Of a stretch of DNA of 64,000 nt, positions 32,301 to 44,870 are shown one piece after another. Every line of letters starts with the position of its first letter. Position 1 is the stretch's first letter. The stretch comes from Geosiphon pyriformis (lineage: Eukaryota > Glomeromycota > Glomeromycetes > Archaeosporales > Geosiphonaceae). The notes beneath the pieces are model-generated. The model worked only from the letters and a program-made list of their open reading frames with translations. It did not search any database and was not told the DNA's origin. Position numbers and translations under genes: made by a program. Location of the stretch: the NCBI GenBank assembly GCA_016748015.1, contig JAAOMT010000135.1, positions 1,220,498 through 1,284,497 on the forward strand, written 5' to 3'.

Positions 32301-34720
32301 ATATTGTTTGTAATGTAATGTTAACATATCCACAAAGCTGCAAAAAGTCTGAAATGGTGTTTGGTGGTTGATCCTCAACTTCAGTGGTTAAATATTCAAT
32401 GATAGTTCCTTTTGGTATTTCAATAACACTTCCAATTATGTTGTAGATGGGAATTTTAATGTTTTTGGGGCTTTTGGCTAATATGTAGAGATTAGTGAGC
32501 CCAATTCCCCCTGATTCACAAATGGTGGCTTCTGCTTCAAACAACTGAGCCTGATTTTTTACTTCTCTTTTTATATGTAATATATACTGGTCATATGGTG
32601 GAATAAAAATTAATTGACAGGTTGAGATAATTTCTCCTTTGCCAATAACCTCTTTCTCCACCATATTAACTGGTATGTCTATTCTACTTGTTGATCCAAA
32701 TACTTGTATCTCTCTAGCAGTAATTCTTAATTCTTCCCTGTTTCTTACTGACACTAATTGAGCTATTTTCACCAGAGGTAGGAATATTGCTTGTGCTATT
32801 TTTTCGTTTGGTTCTATAATATAGGCCTTTTCTGAGTCATTTTGTAGCATTGTAATGATATTTCCTATGTATCCCACATCAATTATTCCTTCTCTGATGT
32901 TTATCTCTCTTTTCGCTAGACTATTCCTAGATGCTAACTGAACCATGGTAGTAGCTGAGATTTCTATTGCTACTTTTAAATCGATGTATGTGCATAAATG
33001 TGGTTCCAGTTTGATGGCCTCTTTTCCAGGATATCTCAGGTCAAACTCTGCATCAGTATCATGCACATGTTCTGGCATAATCCCTTCTTTATTATCACTA
33101 AACCATTTTAAAGTCTGTTTTTTGGTGAGATTAAAAAGTGCAATATATATTTTTGGGTTTAAATCGGAGTCCAAATCACTGTTATTTTTGTTGCCAATTT
33201 GAACAGAGCTGGAACTGGTGTTTTTATTATCATTATTGTCAGAGTTTAAATCAGGATTGGAAACTGATTCCGATTCTAATACGCAGCTGCTGATTGGTTC
33301 TTCTTCTTCTAGGATTGTGTAGATTATGCGTAGTAGTAGATTGTAAATGAGGTCACACTCATTACAATATTCAAAGTCACTAGGAATTAAATAATGGCAG
33401 CACAATCTGGTGTTTAATTGTTCTAGCCATTGTTTTTGCTCTTCTCTGGTGGATGCCAAACATTAGTAGTGTTTGTGAAATTCTTCAAGTTCCAATAAGT
33501 TTATGACTAGTTCTGAGTCCCAGTCAAGTTCTATTGGTTCTGGTAAGTTGTTTTTAATTTCTCTAATCTCCTCGGGTAATGCTCCTTCTATTTTAGTGAG
33601 TGCCATTCGCCGGATCTTGTTATCATCATGTAGACAACCATCCAGACATCTCACGGCTTTTCTCTAAGCAGCTTCTATTGGTGTTCTTTTTCTAACCCAA
33701 TTGCTAATTAGGATCATGTATTGACATGATTTATCACACGTTCCTTCTCATTCTGGAATGTCGTTCCACATTCCTTCGTCTAAGAGAGTTTCTCTATAAG
33801 TGAGACAAGATTGGTTGTCCCATTTTCTTTGCCTCTTTGGTTGTCCAAAACGTTCTACAACACATGGGCAACAATAGAATTTAATCGCAGTTGGGTATTT
33901 CTCATCATCACCACAGCATGTACCCATTGATGACAGTTTCTTGCCATAATCAATGCATATAAGCTTTGGTTGACAATAGTTAGTTGGTTGTGGTAGTGGG
34001 TGAGTATAAGTGGTGTAGGTGTCTGTGGATGTTGATTCTTTTTCTTTTGCCTTTCCCTTGCCTTTCTCATTTTTATTCTTTTTCCACTCCCAATTTATCA
34101 CTTCCTCTTGGTCTTCATTGGTTTCCCAGTTGTTGTTGATGTCCTAGGTAAGTTCAATTTCTTTTTGTTTCCCTTTTCCTTGATAGTATTGGCAGCAGTT
34201 TGTTGTAGTCTTTGTCAGCCCATGAGACTTGATAGGCTTCCCAGGTAGGTTTTCTTTCTCCTTTTCGAACTCAATTAAGGGTGTTGTTGAGTTGGTCATC
34301 TTGAAGTGGCCACATGTGGCTGGTACCCACGTGTGTCAACTATTCTGACTGAGGGCCAGTTTTTGAGTCATTCAGTCAAGTACAGCATTGGTTTTGGACA
34401 ACCAGTCGTTGCCAATGAGTGCCTGATATTGTGTTGCTTCTATCACGAGAACTTTGATGGGCATGATGATGCCATTAATTTCAATCAGTAAATCATTAAT
34501 TTCACTGATTGGAGTTTTGGTTGCTCCATTAGCTGTGATGATGCATGCATTGGCAGCTCAATCAACTTGCTAACCTAATTGGTTCATGAGTTGTTTTGTG
34601 ATAATGCTGCCAACTGATTCACTATCTAATATCAGTTTGATGAACTGACCATCAACTTTGACATTCATGTACATAGTAGTGATGAGTTTCTCTTCGAGGG
34701 CAGCTCCACTAAATAGAGGG
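29296..34720 (-). pseudogene. pol of element C: protease - Cys-rich - dUTPase-like - RT - RNase H - integrase
   Basis: Protease near 34,580-34,700 reads FIKLILDSESVGSIITK; the D-S-G triad has become D-S-E. The Cys-rich module is at 33,750-33,965. A 479-codon open piece (32020-33459, bounded upstream by TAA at a Gln codon) holds the dUTPase-like domain: motifs AEFDL (137), SRNSLAK (177), GIIDVGYIGNI (191), NEKIAQAI (218), REIQVFGSTS (249). It then reaches the RT start (IKQRAYRVLPASY, 451). RT continues at 31597-31812 with intact YLDDT, then 31312-31593 (FLGHVVSKDGIKTD, FLGFADYYHCFIKDFSK). RNase H (31021-31251) has TTDASDQVLGAVLSQ. Integrase (30255-30611 and onward) has the HFH...CNAC zinc part, IGIDLVGP and, out of frame, LLSDQRTHF; the catalytic Glu is replaced by Lys (NGLVKKF). 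Pol ends at 29296-29298, overlapping ORF3 by 89 nt. Confidence 0.88.
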
Positions 34721-35286
34721 ATTATTGATGGTTCTTCAAGTTCAAATAAGAAGATCATGGTTAACAATTCATTATGGGAGATAGTTGTGGGTAGAATGTT
34801 GTTAGTAAGTGTTTTTTGGTTGGTTTTCTGTATGCTGGGTGCAGTATCTTTTGGGCTGACCAGAAGACTTAAGTAGTTCTGAAAACTCGGGTTTTGGTTA
34901 TACCCAGTTCCTGAACTCCACTGGCGTGATCCTGATGGTTTATTTAATAAACTGAGAATTGGTTGGTAAACCACCATTGCCAATCTCCAGTTTTGGGTTA
35001 CTCTGAATCTGGAGTTTCCTGATGTCATTTGAGCTGGGTTGGATGACAGTGTTTGAACTGTGAGTGCCTGATAAATTATTTGTGGTTGCAGTGGTTAATA
35101 CATTACTGGTGGCTGTGGTTGATAGACTGGAGGCTGATATATGGGTGGTTGATATATTGGCTATTGTGTTATCAGCAAATAAGTCAATTGATATAGTGCT
35201 GAGTTGGATTGGTAATTCAGAGTTAGGAACTGGCAATTGGGGTTTCAATATTGATTTTTCGATTGTTGGTTATCTATTCTTAACCT

Positions 35287-37073
35287 ACAGTTAACCCTTA
35301 AATGCCCTTGTTTACCACAGTAGTGGCAAACATGTGTCTCCTGCTGCCACTGCTGATTGGTTGAGGATGATGAGCACAACTGATTCTGGAAACAATTTGC
35401 ATTTCCTTGATTATTGCATCATTGTGGAGGTTGATAGATTGCCTAATTGTTAGCTAAGTATCCTTCTAATTTTTGGTTGATGGACTCACTGAATTGTTTC
35501 AACTTAGAATCTAATTCAGATAATCCATTCATCACTAGATTGATGGCTTGGGTGTGGTTAGCTTTGAGTTTAGCTACTTCAAAATCTCTGGCATTGGTAA
35601 TTGCAGCTTGAAAGTCTGTTGGATGTATTAGACATATGTGTTGGAAGATGCTACTGTGCAAACCTTTAATAAATTGGTTTAGGATTTGTGGCACTGTGAA
35701 ATAGTCAGCCTAAATTACTTGAATTTGGCACAGATTCCTGTGGAAGTATCTTAGGTAAGTAGTGACTATTTTATTTTCTTCTTGTTTGATAGTGGTGAAT
35801 GTGTTTGCTAGTCAATTAATACTATTATTATTGCTGAAGTATTGTAGAAATGCAAGCTTGAATGCATTAAAATCCTGGAGTTTGTTAGCCAAGCTTTGAT
35901 ACTATGAATCAGCGGTATCCTAGAGAAAATAGGGAATGGTCTGTATGGCTCTGGTGTTATTCCATCTATTGGCTGTAAGAGCTTTTTTCATATTGTTTAG
36001 CCATACTTGGGCATTGTCTTCTTTGCCAGTGAATTTTTCAATTTTGGCAATAGAAGTATATGCCATTGGCACTACAATGTATTGTTATGACAGTAGAAGC
36101 AGCTGTTGTGGTTGTTGAGATGGTTGAAGTGGCTGTAATTGAATCAGTTTAATAATTGGTTTAATTGGTGGTTAATTTATGACAATATTTGAAGGTAAGT
36201 TCAGTTGATTAATTAAATTAGGGTTTAGAATATTCTGATTTCTCGGTGTTTGAATATTTGGAGTCTTGATTTCTGGATTTTTTTGATTTGAATTTTTTGG
36301 AGTTTGAATGTTCAGGGTTTCAACTTCTGGGTTTTCTGAAATTGGGTTCTGGTAAGTAAATTCTTGATCCTCAAATTTTTTTTCTTCTTCTGATTCTGAT
36401 GCTTCTCATAGATTGGCTATTCCAAAATCTGGTGAAGGTGGTGGTAATTGAATTCCTAATGGTGTTGGTGTTTGCAATTGAAATCCTTCGAAATATTCGT
36501 CATATGGGCCTAGTAATTCTGTTTTTCTTTGTTTACTTTGGAATAAAATTGCCCAAATATTGATGTTGTGTTTGATGTGGACACATTTGGTGATGTGATA
36601 TGGATGGTGCTTCCAATAGTATAATTATATGATGGATTTGTGGGTGATTCAACTCTGTGTTTCTTCCAAGTGGGTGGTTGGATTTGTTGAAATGTTACTG
36701 CTGGTGTTTGTAGTTTTCCTTTGCCTTTACTTGAGTAGGTAATTGGGTATCTTTGTTGTGTGTGATGTTCAATTTCTTTGTTAATCTCAGTAATAATGGA
36801 TGCGAAATTATGATTTGTTGGTAAGCTGGTATTTTGTATTAATTCATGGTAAAAAGTTTCTCTCACTGATTCAGTGTTTATTGGTGTTCCTAACAAATAG
36901 GCAATTTTCTAGAAATTGAAGGCTGATTCCACTGATATATGATTGTGATTTAATCCCAGGTGTTGACAGTAGTGTTGAAATAAGAATTTCACAAATCCTA
37001 AATGGTTTGCTCCTATATTTTTTGATTCTGCCACTGTTGATTAGTTGTTGGTGCTGGTTCTCTGTAAGATTAT
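35287..37073 (-). pseudogene. gag of element C
   Basis: Structural protein that packages element RNA. Open pieces at 36871-37092, 36510-36896 and 35443-35694 correspond to the N-terminal part, a Gln/Pro-rich linker and the end of the retrotransposon gag core (MPQILNQFIKGLHSSIFQHI). It ends with an intact CCHC knuckle at 35287-35328 (C-HY-C-GKQG-H-LRVN-C). Several stops interrupt the core between 35,700 and 36,500, many at positions where A or B has Gln or Trp. I find no convincing ATG just after the primer site, as also in A and B. Confidence 0.82.
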
Positions 37074-37091
37074 ACTTTACAGGGAGCACCA
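37074..37091 (-). other. Primer binding site of element C
   Basis: TGGTGCTCCCTGTAAAG starts two bases after the 5' LTR. It begins with TGG, as tRNA-primed sites do. I did not identify the tRNA. Confidence 0.7.
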
Positions 37092-37093
37092 AA

Positions 37094-37958
37094 TGTTACA
37101 GATGATTATTTGGGGTCTCAAATTAAATAACAAATCCATAACTTGGTGCTCAATATCTTGACAAGACTGGTGATACTGGTATATTGGTTGTATTTGAAGG
37201 TTTTAGAGTTGAGTCTTTTGTATAATGAACAGAGGTTTAATTGATGGTTTTATCTATAGCTTCCCGAAACCGCAGTTTCATCAAATTTTTTTCTTAGCAT
37301 AATGGCTGGTAATCCTCCTGGTAAGCTATCCTTAAATCTATAAGTGTTTTACCCTTGTTTCACAGGTCTTTTACCAGTCCCTATAATGTCTGTATCTTAG
37401 CACTTAATCCTTAATCAATTTTAGTAAAACCAAAGAAATAACAAAAGAAATAAAAGAAAATAAAAGAAAATAAAGAAATTAACAAAAAGCAATTGCAAGT
37501 TAGTATCCTGTCAATAGCCATGATCAAGAGCTATTGTTCCAGTGTAGTTAAGTATCAATTACTATCAACACTTCATGTTGATAGTAAAAAGTGGATTGAG
37601 ATAGTAAATAATTATTTATTGATATTTGTGATTTGGAAAGTTGCTTAGATAAAATCTAAATGGAGAGATCTTTTAACTAAAGATTCTGCCTTTTCTACTT
37701 CTAATGCTACTGCTATATATATATAATTGATGTTCTACAAGATTGCTCACATTTCTGAGCGATGTGCTATGATTTCTTGAGCAATGCTCATATTGCTAAA
37801 CAATGTGCTCTAATTTTCTAATATCACTTCATATTGTTAAGCAATGTGCCATGTTTTCTGACATTGCTTCACACTGCTGAGCAATATGCTCACGTGCTAA
37901 ATACTATTCTTTTATTGGTCTGCTATTTTTTCTATCTGTTTTTTTTTTATGAATAACA
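37094..37958 (-). repeat. 5' LTR of element C
   Basis: 865 bp, in element sense TGTTATTCATAAAA...CATCTGTAACA. It contains the palindromic array (about 37,730-37,900) and the 11-bp-arm hairpin near 37,559-37,585 with sense loop TGAAG. Confidence 0.93.
37713..37721 (-). promoter_or_regulatory. TATA box of element C 5' LTR
   Basis: TATATATAG in element sense, directly 3' of the palindromic array, at the same place in every LTR of the family. Confidence 0.65.
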
Positions 37959-37962
37959 ATGT

Positions 37963-40644
37963 TCATTAGTTAAAACTCCTACTTGGAGCAACTCTAAAAG
38001 TGTTGAGAAGATTATTAATTACATTTTTGTTAGTAAAAATTTGTTATCAGTGGTTGTTAGTTGCAGAGTGAATTTAGTGTTGAATTATTTTAACACAGAT
38101 CACAAAGCTGTTTCTATTTTGGTTGGTTTGGGTTGTTTTTTAAATGTTTATTTAAATTACATATATAAAAATGCTAATCAGAATTACTAGATATTTAAAA
38201 TTAAAGATGTAGATAATAATAAATAGATATGATTTAATGATTTTTTTTTATTAATATGTTATTGGCTTTAAGTAATTTTAAAAATGCTAAAAAGCTTGGT
38301 AGTTTAGATTTTATGTAAAAAATTTTGCAAAGAGTGATGATGGATTTAACAAATTTGGTTCTTTTTAAACAATGATTCTATGTTTTTGATTGTTTAAGAA
38401 ATAAACAGTCTTTTGGATTTTACAAACTCAAGTTGTTAATTACAAAGATAATTAAAGTCTTAAGTTCTAATAATAGTTTAAGATTCATCTATCTTAGCAA
38501 AATTTGGCTGGTCTTTAATAGCAAAAAAGCTTTTTTAGTTTGCAATATAATTAATAATAAGACAAATTTTATAAACATTATCAAACATCTATCTATAGTT
38601 AGAAGAGAGTATTGTTGATTTAAGTATTGTGAATTAGAGTAGACTAAGAAAACATTAATCAACAGAGCCATTAATAGATGTATGGAGAATTTTGGTTCAG
38701 ACAAAAAAAGTATGATTAAATGTATTCTGAAGTTCTCTTTTTACAAGATAGTATTAGACCATTTAGTAGTTGAAGATAATTTAATTTTAAAGCCAAAGGA
38801 AGTTAAACTCAAAGTTAATAAAATTATGGTCAATTAGACAAGAAAGCATAAGGTATCTATTGTGCAATCTAATCTGTGATTTTACCAATATGTTCTTTTG
38901 AACTATGTGAAAAACAATGTTTTTTTTAATACAATAAATGAAATTAGTCTGAACATACTGGTTTTAACAATTAAGAACTTGCTTGATGACAAGGCTGCTG
39001 GCATCTCAAATATTATAAATAAACTTTGAAAACACTGTAATAAATTTGTGTTGGCATGTTTTTTGGACCTATTAAATGCATATTTAACACATGATAATGT
39101 TTTTTGTCTTTGGAAGAATATTTGGGTTTCAATAATTTTCAAGTTTTATAAATAGAATGAAATCCTTATAAACACATAACTTATAGTACTTATTAAGACA
39201 GCAAGAAAAATTTTGTCTAAGATTTTATCTGACTGCATTTTTTTAGTTTGTAGCAAATTTAATATTCTCTATAATAATAATTTCTCAGTGTTAAAGGGCA
39301 CTTCAACTCAGTTTCCAATTTTTGCTATTGGTTTAGTTGTGGAGAATACTTTAAAAAAAGACTGAAAACTGTGATTGATTTTGCAAAATATATGCAAAGC
39401 TTATAATTTAATAAGATAAAATTATTTAAAGATTAGTTTAAATTACATTAAAATATGTGATAAATTTGTCAAGTTTTTTAAGAATATTTATTTGAACAAA
39501 ACAAACAGAGTTATGACTGATTTTGGCCTAACTAATGACTACAAAATACATAATAGTCTTGACCAAGGTGAAATCTTTTTGTTACTTCTTTGGCAGATCT
39601 TTTATGACCCTCTTTTGTGTAAAATTAAAAGACAGAAACACTTGTGTAATTACAAAATTAATTTTAGTTTTGTGGTAAAATTTGATAAAGTAAAAGTTCA
39701 GTTTAATATAACTATTTATCTAATAGCTGGGGCTTTTGTAAATAATACTATTTGAATTAGTAACAGTTAAACTACTACATAGCATATATTAAACATAGTA
39801 AATGAGTTTTTTTCTCTTAATAATAGTTCCATAAATAATGAAAAAACTGTTGTCATTCTTATTAATTAAAAAGTCAAAAATGTTTTTCTGCTTATCAATG
39901 GTACACCAATAGCAATTGTTAAAAAGGGCAAAGTTTATTAATATCTGAACATATTTTTGTTTATGGAAGAATTATTAAAGTCTAGTCTGATTAAGACCAA
40001 TTTGAATGTTCAATTTTTTTCAAATATGGTTTTGCACAAAGCAATATCTAATAAACAATTTTGTTATCTGGTTTTTTTAGTGTTACAACTTATTGTTAGT
40101 TACAAAATACAATTAGCTTTATTTTCAATAATGTGTATGCTAAATAGGATGCCATAATCAGAAATCAAGCTGTCTTAGATACTTGTGTTGTTGAATTGGT
40201 TCTGATTTTGCCAGATTTTTACAATTATTGTGGATAGAGCAGTATAATATGGTAGCATCTATTAGAAATAAGAGACTCAATATTTTTTGGCACAAGATTA
40301 TGGAATATTTAGGTGTTTTAGGTAATAAACATGCTGATAAACTGGCTGGTTTGGCTGCTGGTTTGAATTTTGTGCTTCCTGTTCTGATTAAAAATAGATT
40401 TATTAGAGCTAGTAGAATGGTAATGTCCAGAAACATTTGTTATTTTGTTCAGAAAATTTTTAGGACTGTTTATTGTGCTTGTTGGGAGATTGGACTTGGC
40501 TTTAACATTATTAACAAAAACATAGTTGGTAATGTAAATTGAATTTGTACTGTGTCTATTTGGCATTTTAACTCACATATGACAGTTGGCTTCACAAGCA
40601 AATTCACAGTTGGTTTGTATTTATATTTTATGAAGGCTTTGTAC
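37963..40644 (+). pseudogene. LINE-1a ORF2: endonuclease part 2, reverse transcriptase and RNase H
   Basis: Continues from 27873. Endonuclease end: SNSKSVEKIINYIFV and FNTDHKAVSILV (the conserved SDH-like motif, about 38,095). The RT includes FSVLKGTSTQFPIFAIG (about 39,280), NRVMTDFGLTNDYKIHNSLDQGE (from about 39,505) and the active-site block GAFVNNTI (about 39,735), where the usual F/Y-V-D-D has both Asp changed to Asn, so it is catalytically dead. RNase H: its last motif is visible as LGVLGNKHADKLAGLAAG (about 40,305-40,360). The frame is broken by several stops. It is cut at 40644 by element A and continues at 60455. Order and motifs fit an EN-RT-RNaseH LINE. Confidence 0.82.
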
Positions 40645-41386
40645 TATTACTCATAAAAAAAAAAAAACAGATATAAAAAATAGCAGACCAATAAGAAAGT
40701 AGTAGTTAGCATGTAAACACATTGCTTAAGAATATGAACAATCTCATAGAACATTAATTATGTATATATAGCAGTAGTATTAAAAGAAAAAAAAACAGAC
40801 TTCTTAGTTTAGATTTAATCTAAGCAATCTTTTATTTCACAAATATCAATAAATAATTATTTAATATCTTCAATCCACTTCCTACTATCAACATGAAGTG
40901 TTGATAATAATTGATACTTAACCACATTGAAACAATAGCTTTTGATCATGGCTATTGACAGGATACTAACTTGCAATTGCCTTGGCTTATTTTTTTATCT
41001 TCTTTTATTTTTCTTTTATTTTCTTGGTAATTTTTTTTGTTTTACTAATTGATTAAAAATTAAAAAGCACTAAGTTACAGACATTGTAGGGACTGGTAAA
41101 AAACTCATAAAACAAGAGTAAAACACTCATAAAATTGAGAATAGCTTACTAAGAAAATTACCAGCAACTATGCTAAGAAAGAAATTTGATGGAATTGTGA
41201 TTCTGGGAGGCTACTGAAACAACAATTAAATCTCTGTCTATTATACAAAGGACTAACCCAAAACCTTTAAATAACCCAAAACCTTCAAATACAAACAACT
41301 TTCAGAAACCAAGATTATTATATTAATTAAGTACCAAGTTATGGATTTGTTATTTGTTTTGAGATCCCAAATAATCATCTGTAACA
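40645..41386 (+). repeat. 5' LTR of element A
   Basis: 742 bp, about 106 bp shorter than its partner because the palindromic array has shrunk to about one unit (40,718-40,750). TATA at 40763-40771. Hairpin arms 40883-40893 and 40899-40909 with loop TGAAG. Confidence 0.92.
40763..40771 (+). promoter_or_regulatory. TATA box of element A 5' LTR
   Basis: TATATATAG after ATTAATTATG, at the conserved position between the array and the presumed RNA start. Confidence 0.65.
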
Positions 41387-41388
41387 TT

Positions 41389-41406
41389 TGGTGCTCTCTG
41401 TAAGAT
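41389..41406 (+). other. Primer binding site of element A
   Basis: TGGTGCTCTCTGTAAGA two bases after the LTR. It differs from B (TGGTGCTCCCTGTGAGG) only by transitions. Confidence 0.7.
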
Positions 41407-43143
41407 ATAATTCAACAGAGAACCAACACCAACAAACACCCATTCAAAACAGTAACAGAATCTAAAGAAACAAGAACAAACCATTTGGAATTCACAAAAT
41501 TCTTATTCTAATACTATCACACCCATCTCAGATTAACAAATAATAGTTGGCCAACAGAATCAGCTTTCAATTACTATGTCAATGAGAGAATAGTATATTA
41601 TTTGGAAGGCCAAGAAGATCTAAAATCCATCTTTAATAATTTTTTCAGCAAATTATTTCAAAGCACTACTCTTGTATAAAACTACTTATTTGCATTCTTA
41701 ATCACAGAAATAAACAGAAAAATTGAAAAATACACCAAGCAAAGATTTTCTATTACTTTTGCTGACAAGAAAAAAAGAAGATTACAAACATCAACAGGAA
41801 CACCAAAACAAATCCAACTATCCACTTAAAAGAAACAAAGATTTAATTCACCTGCTAATTCATCATATCACCATACACTTGGAAGTACTATCAATATAAT
41901 AAGCATGGCTACAGCAAGCACAACACAACTAAACAGAATCCCATTTCAAAGTAAACAAATAAAAGCAGAATTATTAGGAACATATGGTGATTATTTTGAG
42001 AGATTTAAATCTTGATCTTCAACATCATTAGAAATTTGATTACTACCATCACAACCAGATTTCAGAGCAATTAGTCCTTGGGAAATAACTGACTCTGAGA
42101 AAAAGAAAAGTAGCAATCAAGAAATTAGCAAGCGAAATCCAATCCTAAAAAATCCAGAAATCAAAACTCTGATTAATTAAACTCCAAAAAATTAGAACAA
42201 TCCAAACCCCAACATTATTACTCAGAAAAACTTACCTCCAGTAATCATGATTAATCCACTACCAGTTCTATTAATCAATAAACAGCAACAGTCACAACCA
42301 CTACTTCAGCAGCAAATACAACAACAATCACAATTATAACAACAACTACTATTAATACTAATGACATATGCACCTATCACCAAAATTGAGAAATTCATTG
42401 GTAAAAAGGACAACACACAAGTATGGCTCAACGACATAAAAAAAGCCATTACAACCAATAGATAGAATAATGACAGAGCCCTTCAAGCAATTCCCTATTT
42501 TCTCCAAAATACTGCCGATTCATAATATCAGAGTTTAGCCACCAAACCCCAAACTTTTTAAGAATTCAAACTGGAGTTTGTGAGATATTTCAGTAACAAT
42601 AATAGCATTAACTACTTGGCAAATACATTTACAACCATAAAGCAAAGAAAAACTGAAGCAGTTACTACTTACTTAGGATGCTTCCATAGGAATTTGCACC
42701 AAATATAAGCAATTGATGCAAATTACTTTACAGTGCCACAAATTCTAAACCAGTTTATCTATGGATTATGCAATAGCATCTTCCAACACATATGTTCAAT
42801 GTACCCACAAACTCTCCAAAATGCAGTTACTAATACAAGAAATTTCAAATCCACTAAACTCAAAGCTAACCACGCTCAAGCCATCAATCCAGTAATGAAC
42901 AGATCATCTGAATTGGATTCTAAGTTGAAACAATTCAGTAATTTTATTAACCAAAAATTAGAGAGATACTTAGCTAACAATTAGGCAATTTATTAACCTC
43001 TACAATGACACAATACTCAAGGAAATGTGAATCAGTTCCCAAATCAGTCACATCCATCCTTCTTAACCAATTAACAGTGGCAGCAGAAGACATGTGTTTG
43101 CCATTACTGTGGTAAATAAGAACATTTGAGAATTGATTGCAAG
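41407..43143 (+). pseudogene. gag of element A
   Basis: Collinear with gag of B and C. The most readable piece is 42733-42984 (end of the gag core, MPQILNQFIYGLCNSIFQHI). The zinc knuckle at about 43,099-43,143 reads C-HY-C-GK-stop-E-H-LRID-C, so Gln became a stop (CAA to TAA) inside the knuckle. Many further stops are present. Confidence 0.78.
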
Positions 43144-43189
43144 TTAAAAATAGATAACCAATGATCAGGAAATCAATAACAAAACCCTA

Positions 43190-44870
43190 ATTGCCAGTTT
43201 CAAACTCTGAGTTACCAACCAAACTCAGAACCATATCATCAGAATTACTTACCAATAATGCAGTAGTCAATATATCAACCACCTATTTATTAGACTCTAG
43301 CACCAGTTATTTATCAACCACAGCCATAAATAATATATCAACTTTAACAAATTCTCATATTGCCACCAAACTCAGTTCAGATGATGTCAAGAAATTCCAG
43401 ATCAAGAGTTACCCAAAACTGGAGATTGGTGATAGTTGTTTACCAACTGATTTCCAGTTTATCCAACCAACTGTTAGGATCATGCCAGTGGAATTCAGGA
43501 ACTAGATATACTCAAAACTCGAGTTTTCAGAACTATTTAAGTCTCCTGGTTAACCCAGAAGACACTTCATCTAATAACCAGGAACCCAACCAGAACAAAT
43601 CACTTACCAGCAACATATCTTTAGCCACTATAACCAATAATGAATCACTAGCAGCAATTTTTCCATTTGAATTTGAAAAATTATTATAACCACTATTGTT
43701 TAGTAGAACTGTGCTTGAAGAAAAACCAATCACCACCATGTACACTGATGCTAAAGTTGATGGCCATCTTATTAAACTAATATTAAACAGTAGGTCAGCA
43801 GGCAGTATTATTACATGACAACTCATAGACCAATTAGGTCGCCAAGTTGATTGTACTGCCAGTGCCAGAATCATAACTGCTGATAAAGCAACCAAAACTC
43901 TAATTAGCAAGATTAATAATCTCCCCATAGAAGTCAACAGCATCATAGTACCAATTAAGGTATTAGTCATAAAAGCCACTCAATACCAAGCACTAGTTGG
44001 TAATAACTGGCTGTCCAAAACCAATGTGGTACTTGATTGGACCACTCAGGAACTCTAGCTAAGCCAAAATGGCCAACATATGAGAGTACAAGCTTTCTGT
44101 AGTCACTTTAAACCAACCACTATGTGACCACTAATTAAGCTGAAAAAAAAAAAAAACTAAACCCATCTGGAAAGTTTATCAAGTTTTCTGGGCTGACAAT
44201 GATCACAATGAACTGCTGCCAGTACTGTTATGGGACAAACAAGGAAAGAAAAAGAGAAGAAAAGAACCTACTTGAAATACTGACCAATTATGGTGGGCTG
44301 ACAACAATCAAAGCAAGTTACCAACAATTTGGACCTAGAAAGAAAAGAAAAAAGAGAAAGCAAAAATACATAAGACTTGAACTCTACATATATTCTATAC
44401 TTGGCACCATAATCATAAACCAATTACCATCAACTCAAGCTAGTATGTATTGATTGTGGCAAAAAATTGTTATCAATGGGCATATGTTGTGGTAACAACA
44501 AGGAATACTCCATAGCAACCAAGTTCTATTATCACCCATGTGTCTTAGAACACTTTGGATGACCAAAACAACAAGAAAAATAGAACAATAAACTATGTTT
44601 GGCTTGTGGTGAAATGCTGTTAGATGAAAAGATATGAAACAACATTTCTGAACAAGGAAAAACATATGATGAATTGTGTTAATACACAATTCTAATTAGT
44701 AACTAGATAAGAAAAGAGACTTCTATAGAAGCTGCTTAAAGAAAAACAGTAAAACATCTAGACAGTTGTCCATACAACAATGACAAAATATGGTGAATGA
44801 CACTTACCAAAATCAAAAGTGTGTCATCAGAGGAAATCAGAATAATAAAAAATAATCTTCCAAAACCCAT
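43190..44870 (+). pseudogene. pol of element A, 5' part (protease and Cys-rich module)
   Basis: A Ser/Thr-rich linker (43191-43505) leads to the protease. Around 43,760-43,830 it reads LIKLILNSRSAGS, where the catalytic D-S-G has become N-S-R, so it is dead. The Cys-rich module is at about 44,446-44,667, starting CIDCGKKLLSMG-like and with some Cys lost. The sequence is cut at 44870 by element B and resumes at 54803. Confidence 0.78.

Larger units (their letters stand above)
27874..37958 (-). mobile_element. Gypsy element C, complete with both LTRs, inserted in LINE-1a
   Basis: LTRs at 27874-28735 (3') and 37094-37958 (5') flank gag, pol and ORF3 on the minus strand, with target duplication ATGT at 27870-27873 and 37959-37962. 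Layout: gag - zinc knuckle - protease - Cys-rich module - dUTPase-like domain - RT - RNase H - integrase - ORF3. This is the best preserved of the three elements, with a 479-codon open piece in pol, but stops and frameshifts in every gene make it non-autonomous. Confidence 0.95.

Noticed and set aside
32945-33202. 85-codon plus-strand open stretch
   Set aside because: Antisense to the dUTPase-like region of element C.
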